Source: Anaeramoeba flamelloides (Eukaryota > Metamonada > Anaeramoebidae). Taken from it: DNA of 64,000 nt. The DNA lies in the NCBI GenBank assembly GCA_027625915.1, contig JANTQA010000048.1, positions 2,666,001 through 2,730,000 of the forward strand, written 5' to 3'. This document shows, in pieces, positions 11,065 to 20,456 of this stretch; position 1 is the stretch's first letter, and each line of letters opens with the position of its first letter. The notes beneath the pieces were generated by a model, which searched no databases, had not been told where the DNA came from, and worked only from the letters and a program-made list of their open reading frames with translations. The translations under genes and the position numbers were made by a program.

Positions 11065-11247
11065 TTATTTCTCATCTAAACACCATGCGTTTTCTTTTCT
11101 AATTTCCTCTTCTTCTTCCTTTGTAAAATCATTTTTAATTTTAAATCTTTTTCTAATTTCTTCTGGTGATCGGCATTCTTTAATCAAATTTGCTACAGTT
11201 TTGCAACAAACATCAAGAAGTGGTTTTATATCTAAATAATTTGCTGC
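11065..11247 (-). CDS. SKP1: SKP1, last exon (60 residues); 5' exons not found
   Basis: Read on the minus strand from 11247 to the TAA at 11067-11065, the exon encodes [20 protein letters not shown], then [17 protein letters not shown], and ends [10 protein letters not shown]. This is the C-terminal F-box-binding part of SKP1, the adaptor linking cullin-1 to F-box proteins in SCF ubiquitin ligases. Animal SKP1 has [20 protein letters not shown] and ends KENQWCEEK, so the exon is complete to the usual C-terminus. It begins in phase 0 right after a good acceptor (TTTACTTTAATAG). The BTB-like N-terminal two thirds (about 100 residues) should lie between 11248 and the eL22 gene at about 17.9 kb, but no exon was recognised there. 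Either the intron is very long and the 5' exons are small, or this is a 5'-truncated copy. The reading frame itself is undamaged. Confidence 0.85.
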   Translation of the reverse strand, partial: AANYLDIKPLLDVCCKTVANLIKECRSPEEIRKRFKIKNDFTKEEEEEIRKENAWCLDEK

Positions 11248-11584
11248 CTATTAAAGTAAAAAAAGAAATGAGGTGAGAAGAATAAATAAAAATAAAAATA
11301 ATTAGTATGTAATATAAATAAATGTTTAAAAAATACAAAAAAAAACTAAGAGGGTTTTTAGGTGATGAAAATTCTCTTATTTTTTTTCCATCTTTCGATG
11401 TGAACGATTTATTTTAGAACTAAGAAGGTCGTTAATATATTTACTTTATTATTTTTTTTTTTTATCCAAACGAAGAGATGTTTTTTTAAAAAAAAATTTG
11501 ATTCCATTTTTTTTGTGTTCTTCTTAATATTTATAAAAACAAAATTACAAGCATTTGAGTAGAAAAAATAATTTTGTATTTGAT

Positions 11585-12765
11585 AATTTAAGGGTGTAGG
11601 GACATTTTACCAATTTCGGGTACCGCCATAGTTTATACAAAAAATTGAAATATCAAATAATTTCTTCTATTAAATAAACATTAATCCTTTAATAAAAAGA
11701 AGGGTGTAAGGTATATATCTAGTTTAATAAATTTACATCCCAATTAAAAAAATAGGAAATCAAAAAAATGAAAAAACTGATCAAGAAAAAATATAAAAAA
11801 AATCATTAATTTATTGATATTATCGTTTTGACAATTTATACAATTACTTCTTCCTTCCTAAATTTTCATTTTAAATTCTGAATCGAAAAAAAATTTGATT
11901 TGGAAACTTTTTGATTCACAAATTAATTTTTATTTCAAAAGAATTTCCCAAAATGAATTTTTTAATTCCAATTATCATTTAATTCATCTAATTCTAGTTT
12001 ATTGTTCAGAAAATATCATATTTTTTGAATTCTTTTTCAGAAATAAAGATTGATTGTTGTGATTTTTGTTTGATTTTATAATTATTCATTAGTAAGTTTA
12101 AATTGAAAACTCAAAATAATTCTAAATCATGCTTTCAATTTTTTTTCATATTTTCTTTTTCTCTGGGTTAAAATTTTTGAAGTTGTTTTTTGATTTCGAG
12201 AATTCAAATATTTCCCCTTTATATCAATCTTTTAAACAATATTCCTTTATATTGGTTTTGTTTGATATAAAATATTTGAAAAAAACCAATTTTTAAAACA
12301 AATTTGGAAAACAATAGGTTTTTCTTAAAAGAAAAAAAATAGTAATGTGGTGAGGGGGAGAAATTCAAGATAATTACATGTTTGTATTCATAAAATTTAA
12401 GAAGATAAAGAACAAATAAATCTTCGAAAATATACTTTTGTTGAAAATTTGTTTTCATACTTGATTTCTACCAATTTATTTGGAATGATGATCTTTCTGG
12501 TTTGGTTCTCAAAAAAAAAAGATTTAAAATACAAACCTTCTGGGTCTATTTTTTTGGTTTATTCTATGATTAATTTCATTAATTCCCATCCCACTAATTG
12601 TGCATTTCCAGATTTAAAACACATTTTTATAAAAGGAAAAACTTTAATGAAAAAAATATTCAAAAAATGGAAAAATTTCAAGATTCCACTTTGATTTATT
12701 TTTGTTCTTTTCGCAATTAAAGTAATGAATAATGATTTTTTCTTTAAAGTCTAAATATATTGTGG
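11585..12765 (+). repeat. 1.1 kb dispersed repeat R3, copy 1
   Basis: Co-linear with about 30640-31700, inside the importin alpha intron. Shared landmarks, in order, are a TAAGGGTGTAGG/TAAGGGTAGG block, TTTGGAAACTTTTTGATTCA, a GAATTTCCAAAATG block, a G-rich GGTGAGGGGGAG block (a run of 13 G in the other copy) and TTTTTTTGGTTTATTCTATG. No transposon ends or domain were recognised. Confidence 0.6.
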
Positions 12766-13183
12766 TATTCAAAAAAAAAAATTTCAGTAATTTTATAGAA
12801 TCAAATTTTAAAAATGGTAAAATTGGCCTTCTTTCCTTAATTAATTTTAATTGTTACATTTAAAGTAAATTAAAAGGTTTAATAAATAAAGCTTTGTTGG
12901 ATAATATGTTATATTCAATTCAATTCAATTCAATCTATGTGAGATTTTTTTTATGTTATCCTTCACGATCATGAAAAAATTTTTTTTAAAAAAAATTAAA
13001 CATTTGCTAGTTTATTACTTTTTGATAACTTCGCTTATAATAAATACTCTTGGTTATTAAAAGATCTTTGATCAAAAATTATTTTTCCAGATATTTTACA
13101 ATTTAAGTTAAAAAATCTACTTTTCTATTAATATTTTTTTCAAATATAATAGTAAAAAATTTGAAAAATTTTTTTCGATACAG

Positions 13184-14563
13184 TTAAGGGAGTAGCCACG
13201 GTAAAGAAAAATTTTTCACTTTTTTGCAATTTTGATTGGGATCAGAAAATAACATTTTTTACTCTGGTTGTAACTCATTTTATTATTATTTAAAGTACTT
13301 CATTCATTAGATTTTTTAAATTTTTTTTTCAAAGTCTCAAAGAAATTGCCACAATAGAATGTTGAGTTGAATTGCTTAAAATAGTGTTTTGAATGTTGAA
13401 TAACTTATCTTTTATCCTTATCTCAACATTCTATTGTGGCATTTAATTTTAACATTTTTTCAATTTTCATCATTTTTGAGATTTTTTTAATCCTGACAAC
13501 ATAAAGCAATTAGAAATATTTTTTAATTAGAGGCATTTGGGATTAATGGATTTTGTTTAAAAAGAACAACAATATTACAATTGAGAGAATCATAAAAGGA
13601 ATCATAAATGGGACTTAAATAGCTAGAAGATTCCAAAAAAAAAGAATAATTAAGTCAAATTATTACTTGTTAGGATTTTAAAGAGTTGGGTTTAGTGGAA
13701 TATGAGAAGTAAATATCATTATATGTTATCAAAGTTTAAGCCACAAAATAGCCATAAGTTTTATTCAAAGAATCTGAAATTATCTTCTCCCAAAAAAAAA
13801 AAACTAAACCCCATTCCAAAAATTTGGACACATCTAAAATCAAAAATAGGGAAACAAAAACTCAATTTATGATATTTTTCCAAACGTAATATAAAACCAC
13901 ATTTAAGTTATATAGTATTAATGGTTTTTTAAGTAATCATTTTCATCCAAATATAAGAAAACAATATAAAACAAAAAATCAAAACAAGTGTGTCCAAAAT
14001 AAGGAAACGAGCTGAAATGAAAGAGTTTGAACAAAAAATATATTGGTTGATTTGTTAAAATTACACCAACAATGGTTGATCGATCAAATGATAAGATACC
14101 ATGGACCAGTTGTATGAGGGTTTTTCAATTTAAGAAACTCAACTGTAACCATCTATCAACCATCTATAAAAAATTTTCAGATCTAACGAAACAGATTAAG
14201 TAACTTCAGAAATAGAAAATGAAAACAAAAACAAAAAAGACAAAAAATGAAATAGTTTGTTGATTTAAAATTAATTTCCAATTGGATGTCAATCATGTTA
14301 TTGTTATTTTTCCAACTGTTTAAACTGTGCCCAAATTAATGGAATTAAGTTTATTTTAATAAAAAAATAAAAAAAAAAAAAAAACTATTTTATCAATATA
14401 ATCTCTTTTTTTTAATTGTTGAACATTACTAAAAAAAAAATATCAAATAATTTTTTTAAAAAAATTTTTAGAGAATCTACGATCACACGGCACTAAAATA
14501 AAATGTTCTTATCTCATCTCTCTCAAATTTTTACCATGCCTTATGGTGTAGCTACTCCCTTAA
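13184..14563. mobile_element. TTAA-flanked DNA transposon, non-autonomous, 1.4 kb
   Basis: The ends are inverted: TTAAGGGAGTAGCCAC on the left and the complement of TTAAGGGAGTAGCTAC on the right, both starting at a TTAA. TTAA duplication with G/C-run termini is typical of the piggyBac superfamily, although several other superfamilies can also use TTAA. No transposase was recognised. A smaller inverted pair, GCCACAATAGAATGTTGAG and its complement, lies at about 13350 and 13425. An R1 dispersed-repeat copy occupies about 13800-14350, probably a later insertion. Confidence 0.7.
13800..14350 (-). repeat. Dispersed repeat R1, copy 1 (inverted), nested
   Basis: Homologous to about 48345-48860 in the same orientation and to about 23030-23480, 33660-34110 and 56605-57220 in the opposite orientation. 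Landmarks are TAATATAAAACCACATTTAAG, a GTGTGTCCAAAA-like block, TTGATCGATCAAATGATAAG and AGATCTAACGAAACAGATTA. It is non-coding as far as can be seen. It lies inside the TTAA-flanked transposon. Confidence 0.6.
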
Positions 14564-14695
14564 GAGGTTATTTAATAATATATATTAAAAGCATTTTAAA
14601 TTTAATAAATATCGTTCAAATGGATAATCAATTATTTTGACTACTAAAGAATTATTTCCTGATATAAATTGAAAAAAAAATTTTTTTTTTGATTT

Positions 14696-15000
14696 TTTCG
14701 TTAGGTTTTATTTACTTTTTGAAATAAACAGAAAATTTCAGAAATTTTCTTTTTATTTCTCAAATTCGAAAAAAATATCCTAAAGGCACTTTTCCAGAAT
14801 TCAAAAGAATTGAGTAAAAATCTAAGATTTTACTCTATTCTTTTGTATTTTAGAAAAATACCGTTAGCTTTTCTTGAGTTTTCTGTTTATTTATAAAATC
14901 AATAGATTTCCCAATAAAATAGAAAACCTCAAAAAAACCTAGTCACTTGAAGAAATAAAACAGAAAACCTCAAGAAAATCTAGGCACTCTAAGACACGAC
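14696..15000. repeat. Palindrome cluster, copy 2
   Basis: Contains the palindromic unit centred near 14835 (AGTAAAAATC..GATTTTACT arms extending through CAAAAGAAT/ATTCTTTTG), then a unit with arms CTTGAGTTTTCTGTTTATTT and its near-complement, then the linker CTAGGCACTCTAAGACAC. Unit order is as in the other clusters. Confidence 0.65.
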
Positions 15001-15560
15001 TGTTTGTTGATATTATTATTATACTTAATAATTTTTAAATATTCTTGACCTTTCCATCTAGAACTATTAAAATTAAGTTTTGTCCTAAATTATTTAGATT
15101 TGCATTTAATGCTTTTAAATTTTTATTTCCCAATTGATATTTTCATCTTTTTTTTTGGAAAATCATAATTGGCGTGAAATGTGATCAAACCCTAGAATTT
15201 TTAATTTCTTTTTGAGTTTATATCTTCTTTTGTAAATTGATATTTTGACTTGGTCAACTTTAGCTTCAGTTTTATAAATTATTCTTGGAGAGTGTGGATT
15301 TATTTTTAAAAATTTTAGTTACTTTTTTATTTATTCAAACATTAATAGAGTCAAAATATTTTTGATTCAGATTAAAAAAATTACTCGTCCATAAAATAAT
15401 TGGATAATACATACTGATTTAAAAATTTGTAATTTTACCCCATTGTCGAGTTTTTTTTGCTAAAAATTTTTTTAGATTTTTTTTAAAATTGGCTTTTACT
15501 TTCCCAATTATTTTTAAACTGTTTTATTTTCAATATACACCCTTGATTTCTTTTCCATTC
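15000..15560 (-). pseudogene. Degenerate copy of the cluster-associated ORF
   Basis: Minus-strand coding traces (SPRIIYKTE, KLKKKLKILGF, INWEIKNLKAL) align in order with the intact ORF at 3388-3795 (TPIIIYKTE, KFKKKLKNLSL, INWNSKNLIAL). In reading order the ORF runs toward the palindrome cluster at 14696-15000, the same arrangement as at 3.4-4.3 kb. Function and family are unknown; the reading frame is interrupted many times. Confidence 0.45.
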
Positions 15561-16333
15561 AGTTTTCAGAAAAAGAGATTATCTTCCAAAAACAATCTGG
15601 ATTCAATTAGAACAAATTTTTAGGATTTAAGGCTCTAGTCCCTTACCATGGATTTACTCCATACTCAAGGCACAGCATGAAATATTAAAGGGTATTGTGA
15701 AATTTCCCTTCTGTTGATTGAAAAGATTCTACTATAAAAAATAAAATGAATTGATAAGGTATCATTTGTCAAAAAATTCAATATAATAAAAAAAAAGTTT
15801 CAAATTAATCTCTATTCTAAAAACCAAATTTTAAATAAAAAAATTACTTGTTTTTTCTTTTTATATATTTCCAAAGAGTTAAATTTCTACGATTTGTAAC
15901 AAATTCTTTTGTAAAGCATTTTATCAATTTAATTCTATTTAGTCTAATCTATGGTTATTTTGGAACCCCAAGAGTTGACAAAGTAAGGATTTTTTAGAAT
16001 TCTTGAGAAAAAAAAAAATCATTTGGGAAAATAGTTCATTTGAAAATTAAAAAATGTTCAAGATCTCAAAAAGTGCCAAAGAACAAGATTAAGAAACTCA
16101 AATATTTGGTTTCAAAATTAAAATTAAGAACCATTAAAATGGGAAATTGAGTGTATTTCTTTTGTACTTTTTTGTAAAAATGTTATCTTTTTTGATTGTT
16201 GATTTTTTGTGATCGTTTGCGCTTTACAGGTTGGTTAGTTTTTAATTAGTATTGGTGAATAATAAAAATTTGAAAATTTTTATTTCTATTTCAGAAAATT
16301 ATTTTTCCCTATAATGGCTCGATAATTAAGTTG

Positions 16334-16582
16334 TACAATCCCTGAATTTTAGAAAAAGATTATCTTAGGTGGCGGCTATTTAATTTAGTTTGTAGTTGAT
16401 CAATCTATTAGTCTTGGACTCTTCAATTCAGATTTAGGAAAAAAAAAAAATATTGACAAAAACTTCGTTTTTGAGCTACTATCAAAATACAGACCAAACT
16501 CAAGATTGATCAACTACATACTAAATTAGCAAGCCACAATACATGAAACAACTTAATCTTTTTCCAAATTTCAGGAATTGTA
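16334..16582. mobile_element. 249-bp foldback MITE (family F8)
   Basis: The left arm starts TACAATCCCTGAATTTTAG; the right arm is its imperfect complement, ending CAGGAATTGTA. Both arms share GTAGTTGATCAATCT near the centre. TA is present at both ends. Only one copy was seen. Arm mismatches indicate an older insertion than the 201-bp family. Confidence 0.65.
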
Positions 16583-16999
16583 AATCTTTATCTTGGGTTG
16601 AAAAAAAATAATTTGAATAAAAATGTTCAATAATTTCCAAAACTAATAATACTAGTAAAAATTCTCTCCCAAATCCCAAAAAGAGGCCAATTGAAATTTT
16701 GAAAAATATCGATATGAATTGGTTTTATTGAATATACAAGGTTTTTTTCAACAAATTATCAATAAAATATTTTGTTACTTAAACAAAAATTTTAATTTAT
16801 AAAATTTTGTCTTATACAAAAACGAAATTTCTGAGTAAAATTTTGTAAATGACTTTAAAACTGTTGTGGTTATAACCTCTCTTTCTTAAAGTATAAAATT
16901 ATTTTTCAATCGGTTGAATAAATCAATTTTTTTTTTTTTTAAACAAAAGATTAAACTTAAAAAAGAAAAAAAATCTTTATATTAATATTTCTGGCAACG

Positions 17000-17290
17000 A
17001 AGTCTTGTTGTATAATCATGGTGGATATGGCAATAAACAGGATAAAAAACATTTATAATGTGAGAAATAAAATGAATTTTAAAACATTTTCTTTTTCAGA
17101 AAAAATAGAAAATAATTGATCTCACTAAAAAAAATTTTTTCTGGGTTTCTTCGTTGACCAAAATTTTTTGACACTTGGCCTATATACCAAATATGTAAGT
17201 ACAAAAATATTCATCAACAACTTTTTTTAATTTTTTGTCCGGTTTTCATAAAAAACTGATCCCTTAATTTTGTATGTATTGTTGTTTTTA
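17000..17290 (+). repeat. Short dispersed repeat R4, copy 1
   Basis: Resembles about 30375-30600. Both contain a TTGATCTCA block, a TTTTCTGGGTTT block, TTTTTTGGCATTTTGAATAT or its diverged equivalent, and CATCAA(C/T)AAC. Nature unknown. Confidence 0.45.
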
Positions 17291-17956
17291 GTGATGGAAA
17301 ACATTATTCGAATAAAAAAAAAATAGATAAAAAAAAAAAAACAAGGAAAATATAATCTAAAATTATATTATTAGATTCTCGGGTTTCTAAAAAAAAAGAA
17401 AAATAGTAGCAAATTTAAAAAAAATCAAAAAGATCTCCAAATAATTTACTCTCGAAAATTAAGTAGAATTACACCTAGAGAGTAATTCACACTTCTTCAA
17501 TGATAAGAATAAAAAGAATTATTTTTTTCTGTAAAAAAAATTGTTACATTTATAAAAAGTATCTCTTTGTTTCCACATAATTTAATATAATTACACTGAA
17601 GTTTCTTTTTTTGTTTAATTTGTAAAAAAATAAATAATTTTATGTATGAGGATAACTGTTAAAATGTAAAACTTTTAATAGATTTTCGATGAATCAAAAA
17701 GAAAAAATAAGATCAAAGATAACAGAAAAAAGAAAAATTATTTGTTTTTTTGAGTGGGTTCTATATTTATGAAATTACGAAGGAATATAAATTTTAATAA
17801 AAAATTAAATTTTTTTCCAATCTAACATTAGCTTTCTGGAAATGTTCTTGTTCCTTATTTTTTTTTATTTGGGTTGTTTAATTTTTGGAATTTTTTTTTT
17901 TTGTTTTTTTGAAATTAGTAAAATCTATGAAGTAGGTTGAAGCTGATTTAATAAAT

Positions 17957-18966
17957 TTAATTTTCTTCATCTTCGTCAGATTCGTCAGATTCACTTTCGT
18001 CAGATTCAGAGCCAGATTCTTCATTGTCATCATCACCATGAATGTTAAAGTATCTAAGTTCATAAGATTCTTTTGAGTTGGCAACAGGCCTTAAGTAATC
18101 TCTAATTTGGTTTGCTTTTAAGTATTTTTTGGTGAGATATTTTAAATATCTTTTGGAAAATGGTTGAACAACGGTAATATGGATCTTGGCATTTTCTCGA
18201 GTGATTTTGACTTTGTCTCCTAACATTCCTGCTCTTCCTCCAACTTTGATTTTGTCATTTAAAAAGTTTTCCTTTTATTATAAAGCACGATTAATTCAAA
18301 AAAAACAATTCATTTTTGATGGTTGTGGTTTGATTGAAAACAGAAAAAGGAAAAATTGATTTGGGTTGGGAATTGGTTTTATGAAAAAGGGTTGTGACGT
18401 TCAAGATTCATGACAAGGAGTAAGTTTTAAAATTGGGAATAAGGAAATGAAAAAAAAAGAAAAAGCAAAAATTTAAAATAAAAAAAAGTTAAAAAAAAAA
18501 CAAAAAAGGGTTGGTTAGTTTGTTTGTGATCGACTCTCTTTGTTTTTACTTTAGTTTCAAAAAAACAAAAACAAAAACGCATGTTATTTTGATTAAAAGA
18601 AGAATATATAAATGTGTTTACAAATTGAGCAGCGTCCATAATTCCATCTTCAACAGGTTTGGTACAATCAATTGTAAAGGTGACAGTTCCTGTCTTTTTT
18701 TTAAGTTCAAGTTTTTTTTGTTTATGCTTTAAGCGTCTCTTTCTGATTTTGTTTGCAGTTTCTCTTCTTTTTTGTGCTTTCTTTTTGTTGTTTTTATGAT
18801 ACAATATACGAGATTAATTATTTTTAATAGTTTTTTTATTTTTTTTTAATTGTTTGTTTGAAAAAGGAAATAAACAAGAACAAGTTTATTTTTTGAGTAG
18901 ACTATTTTGATAGGATTTATTTGGTTTGTTTTATAAACAAATTTTTACTCTTGCTAATTTTCCCAT
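17957..18966 (-). CDS. RPL22: 60S ribosomal protein eL22
   Basis: The two certain exons are 18622-18780 (or slightly longer) and 17957-18271, joined in phase 0 across a 350-nt GT-AG intron so that DAAQF runs into [19 protein letters not shown]. The protein has the family signatures [35 protein letters not shown] and [13 protein letters not shown], then an acidic D/E/S tail ending in TAA. eL22 is a large-subunit ribosomal protein that binds rRNA. The 5' end is uncertain: the frame upstream of KAQKRRE has no ATG before a stop. A plausible first coding exon is 18949-18966 (MGKLAR), with donor GTAAAA and a 168-nt intron ending ACAAAAAG at 18781, giving 163 residues in all. A short first exon is common in ribosomal-protein genes. 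Confidence 0.88.
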
Positions 18967-20456
18967 TGAAAGATAAAAATTACGAAAAAATAAAAAATGA
19001 AATTTCCAAAAAGAATATCAATTTATCATTCTTTCTTTTTACTGTTATTAGGATCTACAACTGAGAACTCAAAAATTAACATAAGTCGTTATTGGGTGTA
19101 AATCAAATGAGTGGTTCATGGTTCAAAGGTCTCGAAAAAATCTACTAGTACACTAGTAATATTTGTTGATCTCATCAATTAACAATGATCTTTGTATTAG
19201 CAAAAAATTCAAGTAATTTCAGGAAAAAGTCAACAATAATCTTAGATTTCAAAGTTTCAACAATACCTTTCTTAAATGTTTGGTGAAATGTTGATTTGTT
19301 GATAAAAAATTCTATTTTTTTTTCAAAATTAACTAATTAATCAATAGATTATTTTTACAAATTATTTGCAGACACATTGGCTTCAACTCAAAAAATTATC
19401 AAAAACTAAATTGAAACATATACTGGGTTAAAATAGTTTAAGAAATAATAGAGTTTTATCAGAAAGATTTATAAAATTATTTTTTCAAGACAATTGATTT
19501 CAAAAGAGTATGTTTTTCTTAATTTATCATTTTAATATATATTTTATTTTGCAAGAAATTGAGTAGAAATATTGAGATTGTTTAATTTAAGAAAGAAATG
19601 TTTTTAATAACCGATTAATAATTTCAAAATTAGAAATAAGAGTAATCATATTGGATTTAAAAAAATCAGGAAGATTATTATTAAAATATATATATTTTAT
19701 AAACTATTTTTGATTAATTTTTTTTTTTAGGTTTCATTCTTTAACTGTTTTTAAAGTTTGTAAGGAATTAAATATAAATATAAATATAAATTTTTTAAAA
19801 GGGTTTCTCAACAATTGATTTTGTAAAAATCAATAATCAGTAACTAAATTTTAAAATAATGATAATAATCTCAAAAAATCGATAATTTGTCGGAAAAAAA
19901 TATATTTATCATAAATCTCCTCAGATATATTGTTTTTATTTAAAAATTAAACAATTAGAACTTTTTCAACACCTATTAAACCTGCTATAAAAAAAGTTTT
20001 TTATTAGGGAAAATTCGTTGAAAATTTTGCAAGTTTTAAATGGAATTCATGTTTGGGAAATTATTGACATTTAAAAAAATTAAAAAATAAACTGTTTTGA
20101 TAAAGTTTAAAAGTAAAACGCTCAAACAAACAGAATAATACGAACCTTTATTATTTAATATTATTTTAAATGGCATTCTGTTCTACCTGGTTGACTTTTT
20201 GAACGTGAATTTTTTTTTGAAAAAAATATATAAAATTATTTAGGATAGAAAGATAATTAGCAAAATATTTTTTTTTTCTTTTTTAATCGAAAAATTGAGC
20301 CTTCATTTTAAAACTTTTTCGAAATAACTATGGATCTACTACGAACTACGATTATTAGAAATTAGAAATAAGAAAAAGTTAAAAAAAGCATACATATAAT
20401 AAATTTTCAAAAACTTGAGATTATTATTTCTTTTTTAGAAATAAAAATAATTTTTA
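18967..20456. other. Intergenic spacer, nothing recognised
   Basis: About 1.5 kb between eL22 and the 3' end of importin alpha, both on the minus strand. It is A/T-rich without readable ORFs, inverted repeats or copies of the families found elsewhere. It presumably holds the eL22 promoter and the importin terminator, but no element could be pointed to. Confidence 0.5.

Larger units (their letters stand above)
11248..17956. other. Spacer or possible SKP1 intron, repeat-filled
   Basis: No exon was recognised on either strand. It contains the R3 repeat (about 11585-12765), a TTAA-flanked transposon (13184-14563) with an R1 copy inside it, a palindrome cluster plus degenerate ORF (about 14696-15560), a 249-bp foldback element (16334-16582) and a short R4 block (about 17000-17290). 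The ORF at 12449-12694 lies in R3 and corresponds to homologous non-coding sequence near 31.5 kb, so it is not treated as a gene. Around 15620-15720 there is a GC-richer patch with no interpretation. Confidence 0.5.

Noticed and set aside
12449-12694. 81-codon ORF (MFSYLISTNLFGMMIF start)
   Set aside because: It lies in repeat R3; the homologous copy near 31.5 kb does not keep it open, so there is no sign of selection.
15620-15720. GC-richer patch with a short protein-like reading
   Set aside because: The open stretch is about 20 codons, with no family pattern and no second copy to compare.
17878-18084. Minus-strand ORF overlapping the 3' end of eL22
   Set aside because: It is a frame shadow of the acidic eL22 tail.
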